Below are positions 24,726 through 32,132 of a DNA stretch of 64,000 nucleotides, piece by piece. Source of the DNA: Neobacillus cucumis (GTDB taxonomy: Bacteria; Bacillota; Bacilli; Bacillales; Cytobacillaceae); NCBI RefSeq assembly GCF_002860255.1, contig NZ_PGVE01000012.1, positions 1 through 64,000 on the forward strand, written 5' to 3'. The translations under genes were made by a program, and so were the position numbers. The notes below the pieces were generated by a model. The model was not told the origin of the DNA. It was given only the letters and a program-made list of their open reading frames with translations, and did not search any database. Each line of letters begins with the position of its first letter. Position 1 is the stretch's first letter.

Positions 24726-25274
24726 TTGGAATTTATGACGTTTGATGAATGGGATGACCAATTATGGGATCAGATAAGTCCTATTTATTACCAGGCATTT
24801 GCCGATAAAGGAGCAAAACCTGAAAAAATAATCCGCAATATGTTTCGTAAACAGCTTTGTTTTTTACACATCGGGCTTGTCGATGGAAAGGTTGCAGCTA
24901 TGGCATTAACAGGAAAATTGAAAAAAGTAGATTCCTTACTGATTGATTATTTGGCAGTGGAGCAAACCTATAGAGGGAGTGGTTTGGGTCTTCAGATGAT
25001 CAAGTGCATTGAGGAGTGGGCTGTGACTTCTGGAAGCTATAATCATTTGATCATAGAAGTAGAGGCGGAAGAAACTACGGAGAACCTTGCAAGGATTGCC
25101 TTCTGGAAAAAATGCGGTTTTACCTTAACAGATTACATTCACCAATATATCTGGGTACCAGAGCCTTATCAGGCTATGTATAAAAATTTACAACTTGAAG
25201 AGGAAATATCCAGTGATGGAAGGACTCTTTTTAACTATATTGGAAAATTTCATAAGAAATCTTTTCTATTCTAA
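24726..25274 (+). CDS. GNAT-family N-acetyltransferase
   Basis: A 182-residue GNAT protein with motif A at DYLAVEQTYRGSGLGLQMI (RGSGLG loop) and a C-terminal part WKKCGFTLTDYIHQYIWVPEPY. The acceptor is unknown. Candidate starts are TTG 24720, TTG 24726 and ATG 24735; AAGGGGA sits 8 bases before 24726, which is chosen. No clear promoter is seen between small RNA copy B and the gene, so part of its transcription may come from read-through. Its end overlaps the convergent yuxK-like gene by 9 bases. Confidence 0.8.
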   Translation: MEFMTFDEWDDQLWDQISPIYYQAFADKGAKPEKIIRNMFRKQLCFLHIGLVDGKVAAMALTGKLKKVDSLLIDYLAVEQTYRGSGLGLQMIKCIEEWAVTSGSYNHLIIEVEAEETTENLARIAFWKKCGFTLTDYIHQYIWVPEPYQAMYKNLQLEEEISSDGRTLFNYIGKFHKKSFLF

Positions 25275-25658
25275 AAATCTGCTTTTCCACTTAGGAGAGG
25301 GGAGCCAACAACTTTCGTTTTTTCCAAACCACTTATACCGGTTTACAGCGATGAAATTATAGATGGGATCCCTTACTAAAGGGGGAACGACTAATAGAAT
25401 TGATAGCCACTTCCAAGGTCCATTTAAATTCTTACAGACTTTGAGAGCAGCAGTTGATCGTAGAGATAATTTATCACCTTCAATTAAAACAAAGCTGTTA
25501 ACATCCTTCTTTATACCGTGTTTCTCTAACAATGATTGACCTGTTTTCCCTTGAAGTGAGGTAAACTTAAAAATCCCTTTAGGATCTCTTTTTAAAATAA
25601 ATTGAACACTGCTATTGCAGAGATTACATTCTCCGTCAAATAAAATAATCCCCTTCAT
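25266..25658 (-). CDS. yuxK: DCC-family thiol-disulfide oxidoreductase-like protein (DUF393)
   Basis: A 130-residue protein of the DUF393 family, like B. subtilis YuxK. The N-terminal MKGIILFDGECNLCNSSVQFI contains the DxxCxxC motif (DGECNLC), thought to be redox active. FTSLQGKTGQSLL and RDPIYNFIAVNRYKWFGK near the C-terminus are also conserved. The precise substrate is not known. Start 25658 gives the family N-terminus; the ORF extends to 25694 without a ribosome binding site. Its last codons overlap the convergent GNAT gene. Confidence 0.85.
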   Translation of the reverse strand: MKGIILFDGECNLCNSSVQFILKRDPKGIFKFTSLQGKTGQSLLEKHGIKKDVNSFVLIEGDKLSLRSTAALKVCKNLNGPWKWLSILLVVPPLVRDPIYNFIAVNRYKWFGKNESCWLPSPKWKSRFLE

Positions 25659-25908
25659 TGCTACACCAACTTTAATTTGAGTTATTACTAACATAACATA
25701 TCACTTAATTGTTATCATAGTTACTTTTTATTGAAAGTATTTCTTGCCGTTTGCTGTTTTCCTAATTATAGTCAAAATAACCAGGAATAAAATGACAAGT
25801 TTATTATTTTAATAGATTAGGTACTTACCTAATAATTTTTATAAACATGAAACGTAAAGCGCATTAATTTCGTATAAATAGGTATAGAGATAAAAAGGGG
25901 ATGGCTAA

Positions 25909-26280
25909 GTGGAGGTTAATCAAGGGCTTGATATGTTCACAATCATGGAATTCATTTTTCCAGTATTTTTTATTTTAATTGCAGGTATTATTCTTTTTAT
26001 CATACTTAGAGGAGTAAAAGAGTGGAGTAATAATAATAAACAACCACGGCTTAATGTATACGCAACGGTTATAGGAAAAAGAACTAGCGTAAGTAGAGGA
26101 GGAGAAGACCATTCTTCTAGTACTTGGTACTATGCAACCTTTCAATTTGAAAGCGGTGATCGTACGGAATTCGCTGTCAGCGGAAGAGATTTTGGGCTTT
26201 TGGCAGAAGGAGATGTCGGTGAATTAGTGTTCCAAGGTACTAGATACCATGGCTTTACAAGAAAACAAACTGGGGCATGA
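25909..26280 (+). CDS. DUF2500-family membrane-anchored protein
   Basis: A 123-residue protein with one N-terminal membrane span (about 15-38, FIFPVFFILIAGIILFIIL) and a C-terminal beta-rich domain. That domain begins at VYATVIGKRTSVS and includes YYATFQFESGDRTEFAVSGRDFGLLAEGDVGELVFQGTRY. This is the DUF2500 layout seen in E. coli YhhM; function unknown. It starts with GTG 25909, eight bases after GGGG. Monocistronic. Confidence 0.8.
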   Translation: MEVNQGLDMFTIMEFIFPVFFILIAGIILFIILRGVKEWSNNNKQPRLNVYATVIGKRTSVSRGGEDHSSSTWYYATFQFESGDRTEFAVSGRDFGLLAEGDVGELVFQGTRYHGFTRKQTGA

Positions 26281-26345
26281 ACCTGCCAAACCAGCCGCTC
26301 CAACTCGGCTGGTTTCAGTTTTTTATTTTAAGGGTACACCCCATA

Positions 26346-26380
26346 TGGACAGTGTCCACGAATGGTGCCTGACACCAATT
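26346..26380. repeat. REP-like palindromes, copy 2
   Basis: Two palindromes in tandem: TGGACAGTGTCCA (26346-26358) and GGTGCCTGACACC (26364-26376). The second matches the inverted element at 13779-13791. Intergenic. Confidence 0.5.
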
Positions 26381-26426
26381 TATATATTTTTGTTTGAACA
26401 GTTCAATTTGAATAGGAGGGGAGTAT

Positions 26427-27080
26427 GTGAATAAGTGGATTAAAAAATCTCCCTATTTATTGTTTTTATTGGTGATTCCTCTTTTGGCCAGTATTTATAA
26501 TTTATTAAATAACCGCCCGACTAAAGCGATGGATATCTCAACAGAGTTTGATCAATCAATCCCGTTTTTACCCCTGTTTATCATTCCATATATTCTTTGG
26601 TATGGCTACATTTTTTGTTATTTAATTTACTTCTGTTTTAAAGACACGGTGGTTTATCTCAAAACCTTGCTGTTAATAGCAGTGGCTGAGATCATTTGTT
26701 TTGTGGTTTATTTCTTTTTTCAAACAACCGTACCGAGACCCACACTTACTGGTGATAGTTTGCTTATCGATCTTGTGAAATGGATTTACACAAATGACCG
26801 GCCCTATAATTGTTTCCCAAGTATACATGTCCTAACTACATTTGCAGTAATGTTAGCTTCTTTACACATCAAAAATAAACATATTTTAAACAACTTCTTT
26901 ATTCATACCTGTGGAACTTTAATTATTATCTCAACCCTTTTTGTCAAACAGCATGTCATTTTTGATATGATAGGCTCGATGTTTCTTGTTACATTTCTAT
27001 ACGGAATTTCCTTTGAACTTTTTTCCTTCCGATGGAGTGGAAAGTCGGAAACTATTTATCAAAAATCCAATCACCCCTAA
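26427..27080 (+). CDS. PAP2-family membrane phosphatase
   Basis: A 217-residue membrane protein with about six spans. PAP2 motifs: TTVPRP (motif 1 region), CFPSIHVLTT (PSIH, near residue 131) and VKQHVIFDMIGS (the KQHxxxD motif with the catalytic His and Asp). The spacing resembles inositol-phosphorylceramide-synthase-like PAP2 proteins. It probably removes phosphate from a lipid or polyprenyl pyrophosphate at the membrane. GTG 26427 follows AGGAGGGG. Monocistronic. Confidence 0.85.
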   Translation: MNKWIKKSPYLLFLLVIPLLASIYNLLNNRPTKAMDISTEFDQSIPFLPLFIIPYILWYGYIFCYLIYFCFKDTVVYLKTLLLIAVAEIICFVVYFFFQTTVPRPTLTGDSLLIDLVKWIYTNDRPYNCFPSIHVLTTFAVMLASLHIKNKHILNNFFIHTCGTLIIISTLFVKQHVIFDMIGSMFLVTFLYGISFELFSFRWSGKSETIYQKSNHP

Positions 27081-27095
27081 AATTTCTGCAATTTA

Positions 27096-27124
27096 AAAGA
27101 GTGCCGAATAGACACTCTTTCCTT
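27096..27124. terminator. Bidirectional terminator
   Basis: AAAGAGTG and CACTCTTT form an 8-bp stem between the PAP2 gene and the convergent coat operon. Confidence 0.6.
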
Positions 27125-27179
27125 ATTTCTTCATAAAAAACGCAAAAAGCTTGTTTAAAAATCGCCCAGAAAAAACTGA

Positions 27180-27848
27180 TTATGTCATATGAATTGTTTT
27201 AATATGCTGGAAGTTGATATAAATTGGATCTTCTTTAGCACCAATCAATTCAACAAAGTTATTTTTAATGGATTGAATCTTGCCGATCACATTTTCGTTC
27301 TCACCGATATTAAACACAATTAACTCACCGATCAACTTTTCAATCTGCACCTCAAATGATCGGGCAAACGTAAGGCTGCTGGGGCTTACCGGAAGACTTG
27401 CATTACTTAGTCCATACGGTCTTTGATTATTTGTGTATGGTATTAACCATTTTAGATGATTTAAAGAAATAAACATGGTTTTATAAATCGGAGAGTAAAA
27501 GACAAAATAATTATTCATAATGCTAATAATATATCCATGTAGAGCTTGATTGCTTGTTACATAAATTTCTGTAAAAATTCCTTTTGCCGCCGTAAGTGTT
27601 TTCCGCAACGAGATTTCTTCGTTATGATTATAAATGGGTGTTGGCTCGTCATTAAAGGTAATTTCGTCTATTTCATATTGTTTTAAGAACTGCCAATTCT
27701 GAATATGAATGGTCGGAATATAAAGGTAGTCATTCCCGTTAAAAATAACCCATAAATCACTACCGACATCTACTAAAAGTCCATATATATATTTTTTTCC
27801 TGAGATTTCAAGTTTAATATACTTGCCGATATTTTCTTTCATTTTCAA
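27180..27848 (-). CDS. CotB-like spore coat protein, third paralogue
   Basis: A 222-residue protein with three SH3-like beta repeats of the CotB type, each with a G-x-[LI] turn and a hydrophobic strand: IGKYIKLEISGKKYIYGLLVD, GIFTEIYVTSNQALHGYI and IGELIVFNIGENENVIGKI. It lacks the charged tail of its neighbour. Start: SD-like AGGATGTGAG favours TTG 27848 over GTG 27860. It lies last in the cotH direction, 175 bases after the second paralogue. A structural coat role is inferred from position and repeat fold. Confidence 0.6.
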   Translation of the reverse strand: MKMKENIGKYIKLEISGKKYIYGLLVDVGSDLWVIFNGNDYLYIPTIHIQNWQFLKQYEIDEITFNDEPTPIYNHNEEISLRKTLTAAKGIFTEIYVTSNQALHGYIISIMNNYFVFYSPIYKTMFISLNHLKWLIPYTNNQRPYGLSNASLPVSPSSLTFARSFEVQIEKLIGELIVFNIGENENVIGKIQSIKNNFVELIGAKEDPIYINFQHIKTIHMT

Positions 27849-28023
27849 GGAATTACTCACATCCTTTCCAAGGAATTTTCAGATACAAATAGAGAAGGGC
27901 TGATTTTTCAATTCAGTAAGAAGCTAATTTGATCTGCCCAGCTCATATTTGTAAGGGGACATCTGCCCAAAAGCTTGTCTAATAAGGGAGAATGTATACT
28001 TCATCATTCTTTTTTAGGAAAGA

Positions 28024-29235
28024 TTAGAATCTAAATGTTCGAGTATTCTTACTTGGCCAGCCCGTAAATGGGAAATTTCTTTCTTTATCACGGGGAACAG
28101 GTTCACCAGTAAAACGGAAGGCTCTTGTTTCTTGATCTTTTTGTTTCCAAACCTTTTTCGTATCATTAGTATATTTCTCTTTGGAGACCATTTCAGTTTT
28201 CTTATTTGCTGCCGTTTGTGAAACAATAGGTTTTGTGGTGGATGTGGTTTCTTGAGGTTTTTCCTGTTTCTTTTCTTTTTTAGGTGTGGAATGGGTAGAT
28301 GTTTGCTTATTCTCTTTATTAGACTTGATTTCAGTTGTTTTCATCTCGTCATTTTTCTTTTCTATTTCTTTATTCACCATTTCAATTTTAGGTTTTTTCA
28401 TTTCTTTTTTAGACGTCTGCATGGATTCATTTTCATCTTGCTGTTTCATATCTTTTGAAAAATGCATATCATGTGTTTCTTTCACGGTTGATTCGGTTTT
28501 AATTGGCTGTGACCATACCATTATAGTGTTGGGCTCAGTGACTTCAGAAGATTCAATTTCAACCGGTTTCTCGGACTTTTCGTGGTTCATTTGTGATTTA
28601 GTTTTCTTTTCAGGAAATACACTTGTAACAATTTCTGCCGTGTATTCTTTAGGCTCATGACAAGGTATTTCTTTTACTTTTTCATCTTTTGAACGAGAGG
28701 TTTCCTTTTCTTTTTTCGTATCTTTTGATTCATTAGACTCTTTTGATTCGTTCTTCTGATTATCAGCCTTGTTTTTATTTTCTGTTTTTTCCTCTTTCTT
28801 TTGTTTTGGTTCTTCTTTAATAAAACCTTTTAAAATATTGGAAACATGTGTTATTTTGATTAAAATTCGCTCTTCCCCATTAATTAACGTTACAAAATCT
28901 TCATCTATTTCACTTAGTACACCGTAAAAGCTTTGTTTATTTACACTTAAAATAGTTACCCATGCGTATTGGAATGAGTGTAAAAGTTCGATTAAGCTCT
29001 GTGTCTTTTTAAATTCAACCGTTGGTTCCTCTGGCTTAAATTGCTTTGTATTTTTAGTAATCGCATTGATTTTATCGATGTTATAATAAAAAATATATTT
29101 ATTTTCTGTTTCCAAAACAACATGGTCTGTTTCAACACCAATTAATTTTCCTTTAAAAATATCTCCACCAACATATAGATTTACATGAAAGCCTACAAGT
29201 AAATCCAATGCAGCTGAAAATTTATCTAACCCCAT
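28024..29235 (-). CDS. CotB-like spore coat protein with long charged Lys/Glu/Ser tail
   Basis: A 403-residue protein. Residues 1-140 hold two CotB-type beta modules (HVNLYVGGDIFKGKLIGVETD and AWVTILSVNKQSFYGVLSEID). Residues about 145-350 are a disordered region of Lys, Glu, Ser and Thr. The end repeats an aromatic motif (FRFTGEP, FPFTGWP, TFRF). In B. subtilis the CotH kinase phosphorylates Ser-rich tails of CotB and CotG; this tail next to cotH is the most likely substrate here. AGGAGG precedes ATG 29235. 65 bases downstream of the first paralogue. Confidence 0.75.
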   Translation of the reverse strand: MGLDKFSAALDLLVGFHVNLYVGGDIFKGKLIGVETDHVVLETENKYIFYYNIDKINAITKNTKQFKPEEPTVEFKKTQSLIELLHSFQYAWVTILSVNKQSFYGVLSEIDEDFVTLINGEERILIKITHVSNILKGFIKEEPKQKKEEKTENKNKADNQKNESKESNESKDTKKEKETSRSKDEKVKEIPCHEPKEYTAEIVTSVFPEKKTKSQMNHEKSEKPVEIESSEVTEPNTIMVWSQPIKTESTVKETHDMHFSKDMKQQDENESMQTSKKEMKKPKIEMVNKEIEKKNDEMKTTEIKSNKENKQTSTHSTPKKEKKQEKPQETTSTTKPIVSQTAANKKTEMVSKEKYTNDTKKVWKQKDQETRAFRFTGEPVPRDKERNFPFTGWPSKNTRTFRF

Positions 29236-29300
29236 CTTTAAGCCTCCTAAAGAGATAATTTGTCGCTTCTCTTTTTGGAGAAGCGACGTAATAGTTACTT

Positions 29301-29819
29301 TTACTCGTTATCTTCGTCTTTATCATCTTTTTGATTATTATCATTTTCCTCGTTATTTTTATTTGAACCGCCGTCATCATTTTTATGTTTTTCAACCATT
29401 AAGCCGTAGCTGATGTTACGAATGTGTTTCATGGAAAAACGGACGACTTCATCCTTTACGATGAGAGAAGCATAATGCTTGTTGGAGTCACTAAGTACAC
29501 CTTCTAAGGACTCCGCACCACCGCTGCGATTAATTCTTACCCATTGGAATCGAATACTTTCAAGGAGTTTATGAAAGTTTTCCGCTGTTTTGTAATCTAA
29601 TTTTTCAGGAATCTTCAATCCTAATTTCATAGCGTCTTTAGAACTTTCTGTAATACTTCTGACATGGTTCGTCTTATAGTAGACCACACCATCACTTTCT
29701 GTTAAGAGGACAAAATAGTCTTCAAAAACAGCAAGTAATTTTCCTATTCTAGATTCTGGGCCGCCACGATCCACCCGAATTACTTTACCCACATGCATAT
29801 TCATAAGTTCTCTATCCAT
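29301..29819 (-). CDS. Spore coat protein B-like, first paralogue
   Basis: A 172-residue protein matching the N-terminal half of B. subtilis CotB. It has the module VGKVIRVDRGGPESRIGKLLAV, with the CotB RGGPES motif, and a second module RINRSGGAESLEGVLSD. It ends in a short Asn/Asp/Lys tail rather than CotB's Ser/Lys repeats. GGGAGG precedes ATG 29819 at slightly long spacing. It directly follows cotH (133 bases) and is probably cotranscribed with it. Confidence 0.8.
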   Translation of the reverse strand: MDRELMNMHVGKVIRVDRGGPESRIGKLLAVFEDYFVLLTESDGVVYYKTNHVRSITESSKDAMKLGLKIPEKLDYKTAENFHKLLESIRFQWVRINRSGGAESLEGVLSDSNKHYASLIVKDEVVRFSMKHIRNISYGLMVEKHKNDDGGSNKNNEENDNNQKDDKDEDNE

Positions 29820-29952
29820 AAAAGTTTTTTCCTCCCTTAATTAAATAAACATTTACACTGCATCTATATGTATCACGGTATGATGTTGTACTAATAAAGA
29901 GGCCCTTTTTCGTATTTTTGGCAAAAAATAGGCAAAAAAAAGTATATGATAT

Positions 29953-31041
29953 CTAACCATATACTTGTTCATTCTGAAGTTTAATTAGTTGTTCCTTTAA
30001 AAAGCTATTTCGTTTTTGAATAAAATGGCAGATAACATCCTTTTCCTCATCAAGCGCTTCACTGGTTCTATTTAGAAAAGGGTCTAAATGGATATACGGC
30101 TTCAACCATTCGAACAGATCACTAACAATGTCAGCTTGAGTTTCAACAGTAAACTCGTTATCTAAGATGGAGGATAAAATGTCCATATACTTCTTTTTAA
30201 AATGACCAAAATGCAGCAGTCTGCCGGTTAGGGTATTATACCCAGTAATTGGTACGAAATCATATTCAAGCAGTTTTCCGTGTAGGTCTCTTCCCCAGGT
30301 CCCGTCATAGTCCCATGGTGTTATTTCAAAAGTATTGGTTTCACTATTCAAGTAGAGTGCATAATTATGGATAAACCCATCAAAATTTTGTGTGCAAACT
30401 ACCCCTGCAAGCCAGGTTAGATACTGTTCTACATTTAGCACCTTTTCAATTTTTTCTTCAAATTCGTCATTTTTAAGTGTGTTGGTCATAATAATTAATT
30501 CTTCTAAAGATGCCAGGTTATCTTCCTCACCGTATTTTAGTGTATATCCTTCAAGCAAATCTGTTTTTAATTTCCTTTTTGGAGACAGTAGGGAGAAGTT
30601 TGCATAATAGTTGGTCGCATAGATAATGGAGCCTTCCGGTAAATTTCTTTTTTGTAAAAGATGTTGATCGAAGGATTCTAACTCAAGATAAATCCCTTTG
30701 CAAAATCCATTTATATAGAGAAGGACGTGTTTGGAATGAGGGGCAATCACTCCAATTTGATCAAAGAAATCTAGGGAAAGTTTATTACGGCTAAGTGAAA
30801 TATCATTGTATTCCGCATTTAAATGGATTTCATGAGCTCCATTAACGCTATACGGTTTTTGAAAAACAATATGATACGACTTCTTTTTTTTCTTTCTAAT
30901 CACATTTCCACGATAAGCTAAGCCTATAGAATATTGATTGTTGCCTATTTTAAGGACGGCTGGAACATGTTCATCCATCCAAATATCTTTATTAAGCTGA
31001 TTCAGCATCTTGGGATTAATAATAATTTCATATTTTTGCAA
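29953..31041 (-). CDS. cotH: CotH spore-coat protein kinase
   Basis: A 362-residue atypical protein kinase that organises the outer coat by phosphorylating other coat proteins. Conserved CotH blocks are GLAYRGNVIRKKKKKSYHI (ATP-side Arg/Lys), YLELESFDQHLL, NFDGFIHNYALY with Asp221, and ITPWDYDGTWGRD with Asp244 and Asp246 as the metal/catalytic pair. All key acidic residues are present. It starts with TTG 31041, eight bases after GGGG. First gene of a minus-strand coat operon; a sigma-K-like promoter sits just upstream. Confidence 0.9.
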   Translation of the reverse strand: MQKYEIIINPKMLNQLNKDIWMDEHVPAVLKIGNNQYSIGLAYRGNVIRKKKKKSYHIVFQKPYSVNGAHEIHLNAEYNDISLSRNKLSLDFFDQIGVIAPHSKHVLLYINGFCKGIYLELESFDQHLLQKRNLPEGSIIYATNYYANFSLLSPKRKLKTDLLEGYTLKYGEEDNLASLEELIIMTNTLKNDEFEEKIEKVLNVEQYLTWLAGVVCTQNFDGFIHNYALYLNSETNTFEITPWDYDGTWGRDLHGKLLEYDFVPITGYNTLTGRLLHFGHFKKKYMDILSSILDNEFTVETQADIVSDLFEWLKPYIHLDPFLNRTSEALDEEKDVICHFIQKRNSFLKEQLIKLQNEQVYG

Positions 31042-31075
31042 TTTAAAAACCCCTATTTAAATACATATTTTTTAG

Positions 31076-31103
31076 AATAGTATGCTTTTTTAATAATATT
31101 GGT
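31076..31103 (-). promoter_or_regulatory. Sigma-K-like promoter of the cotH operon
   Basis: On the minus strand ACC (31101-31103), a 16-bp spacer and GCATACTATT fit the sigma-K pattern (ACC-16-gCATAnnnTA, one mismatch). Position and gene content agree with late mother-cell expression. Confidence 0.45.
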
Positions 31104-31223
31104 GCAGTTTATGGGCAAGTTGGTTATTTATAAAAAAATAAACATTTGTCTATTTCATTCCAAGCCCTACTCCCATAAATTAACAATGAGTATAAAATCA
31201 TTAGAAAGTGGTGGAAGGAATAA

Positions 31224-31838
31224 ATGAGTATGGTCATGGAAGAACTATTAACTAGAGCACAAGAAAACGGGGTAATAGAATTTTTAATCAATAACCCTGT
31301 TGAATTCAAAAAAGGCCCTAAAGGTCCAAAAGGTCCTAAGGGCACTAAAGGCAGCAAAGGTTCTAAAGGCAGCAAGGGTACTAAGGGCTCAAAAGGCAGC
31401 CACGGTTCTAAAGGCTCCAAAGGTTCTAAAGGCTCAAAGGGCAGCCACGGTTCTAAGGGCTCTAAAGGTTCTAAGGGCTCAAAAGGCACTCATGGTACTA
31501 AAGGTTCCAAAGGAACTAAAGGCAGCCATGGATCTACAGGCAGCTGGGGTTCACACGGCAGCTGGGGTTCAACAGGCAGCTGGGGTTCAACAGGCAGCAA
31601 GTGCTCAAAAGGCAGCAAGGGCTCAAAAGGCAGCAAGGGCTCAAAAGGCAGCAAGGGCTCAAAAGGCAGCAAGGGTTCAAAAGGCAGCAAGGGCTCAAAA
31701 GGCAGCAAAGGCTCAAGAGGCAGCAAGGGCTCAAAAGGCAGCAAAGGCTCAAAAGGCAGCAAGGGCTCAAAAGGCAGTCATGGTTCTAAAGGTGGCCCTA
31801 AAGGTCCAAAAGGTAAAGGTCCAAAAGGCAAAAAATAA
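31224..31838 (+). CDS. Collagen-like Gly-Ser-Lys triplet-repeat protein, probable spore surface protein
   Basis: A 204-residue protein. After a 30-residue N-terminal domain (MEELLTRAQENGVIEFLI) come about 50 Gly-X-Y triplets, mostly Gly-Ser-Lys with some Gly-Pro-Lys, Gly-Ser-His, Gly-Thr-Lys and a Gly-Ser-Trp patch. A basic GPKGKGPKGKK end follows. Lys dominates the Y position, so the rod is extremely basic. One triplet has Cys127 where Gly belongs. The 3' half is encoded by 18-bp repeats (31606-31785). Divergent from cotH, so it may be a coat or exosporium filament or even a CotH phosphorylation target. GGAAGG precedes ATG 31224. Confidence 0.75.
   Translation: MSMVMEELLTRAQENGVIEFLINNPVEFKKGPKGPKGPKGTKGSKGSKGSKGTKGSKGSHGSKGSKGSKGSKGSHGSKGSKGSKGSKGTHGTKGSKGTKGSHGSTGSWGSHGSWGSTGSWGSTGSKCSKGSKGSKGSKGSKGSKGSKGSKGSKGSKGSKGSKGSRGSKGSKGSKGSKGSKGSKGSHGSKGGPKGPKGKGPKGKK
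31606..31785 (+). repeat. 18-bp coding tandem repeats
   Basis: About ten near-identical units GGCAGCAAGGGCTCAAAA encode Gly-Ser-Lys pairs in the collagen-like gene. Open frames on the other strand here are shadows of the repeat. Confidence 0.9.
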
Positions 31839-31848
31839 TAGAGTATTT

Positions 31849-31885
31849 AAGCTGGTACTTAAAATAGTACCGGCTTTATTTTTTT
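31849..31885 (+). terminator. Terminator of the collagen-like gene
   Basis: AGCTGGTAC and GTACCGGCT form a 9-bp stem, then TTATTTTTTT. Between here and 32132 I see no further gene. Confidence 0.8.
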
Positions 31886-32132
31886 GAATAGTTCCTTATT
31901 TAATCAATAATCCATCATATTTCATCAAAGACATCTGCCTATATAATGAAACATAGACAAAAATCTATTTACATTTAAAAATATTTTTCTAGATATATGC
32001 TGATTTGTTTTCAATCCGAGATATTCGTTTAGAACAAGCCTTCATTTTGGACGTACTATATGGCAAAGGACAAGAAAGAATAAACGGAAAATCAATAGAA
32101 GGAAACTAAATGAAGGGAGTAAATTCATTTTT

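Noticed and set aside
31124..31770. Pro/Leu/Glu- and Cys/Leu-rich open frames on the minus strand (31124-31489, 31490-31762, 31534-31770) and Lys/Gln-Arg frames on the plus strand
   Set aside because: They are frame shadows of the 18-bp repeats in the collagen-like gene, with no ribosome binding sites and implausible composition.
31606..31785. CRISPR-like regular repeat
   Set aside because: The unit is 18 bp without unique spacers and is in frame within a coding gene.
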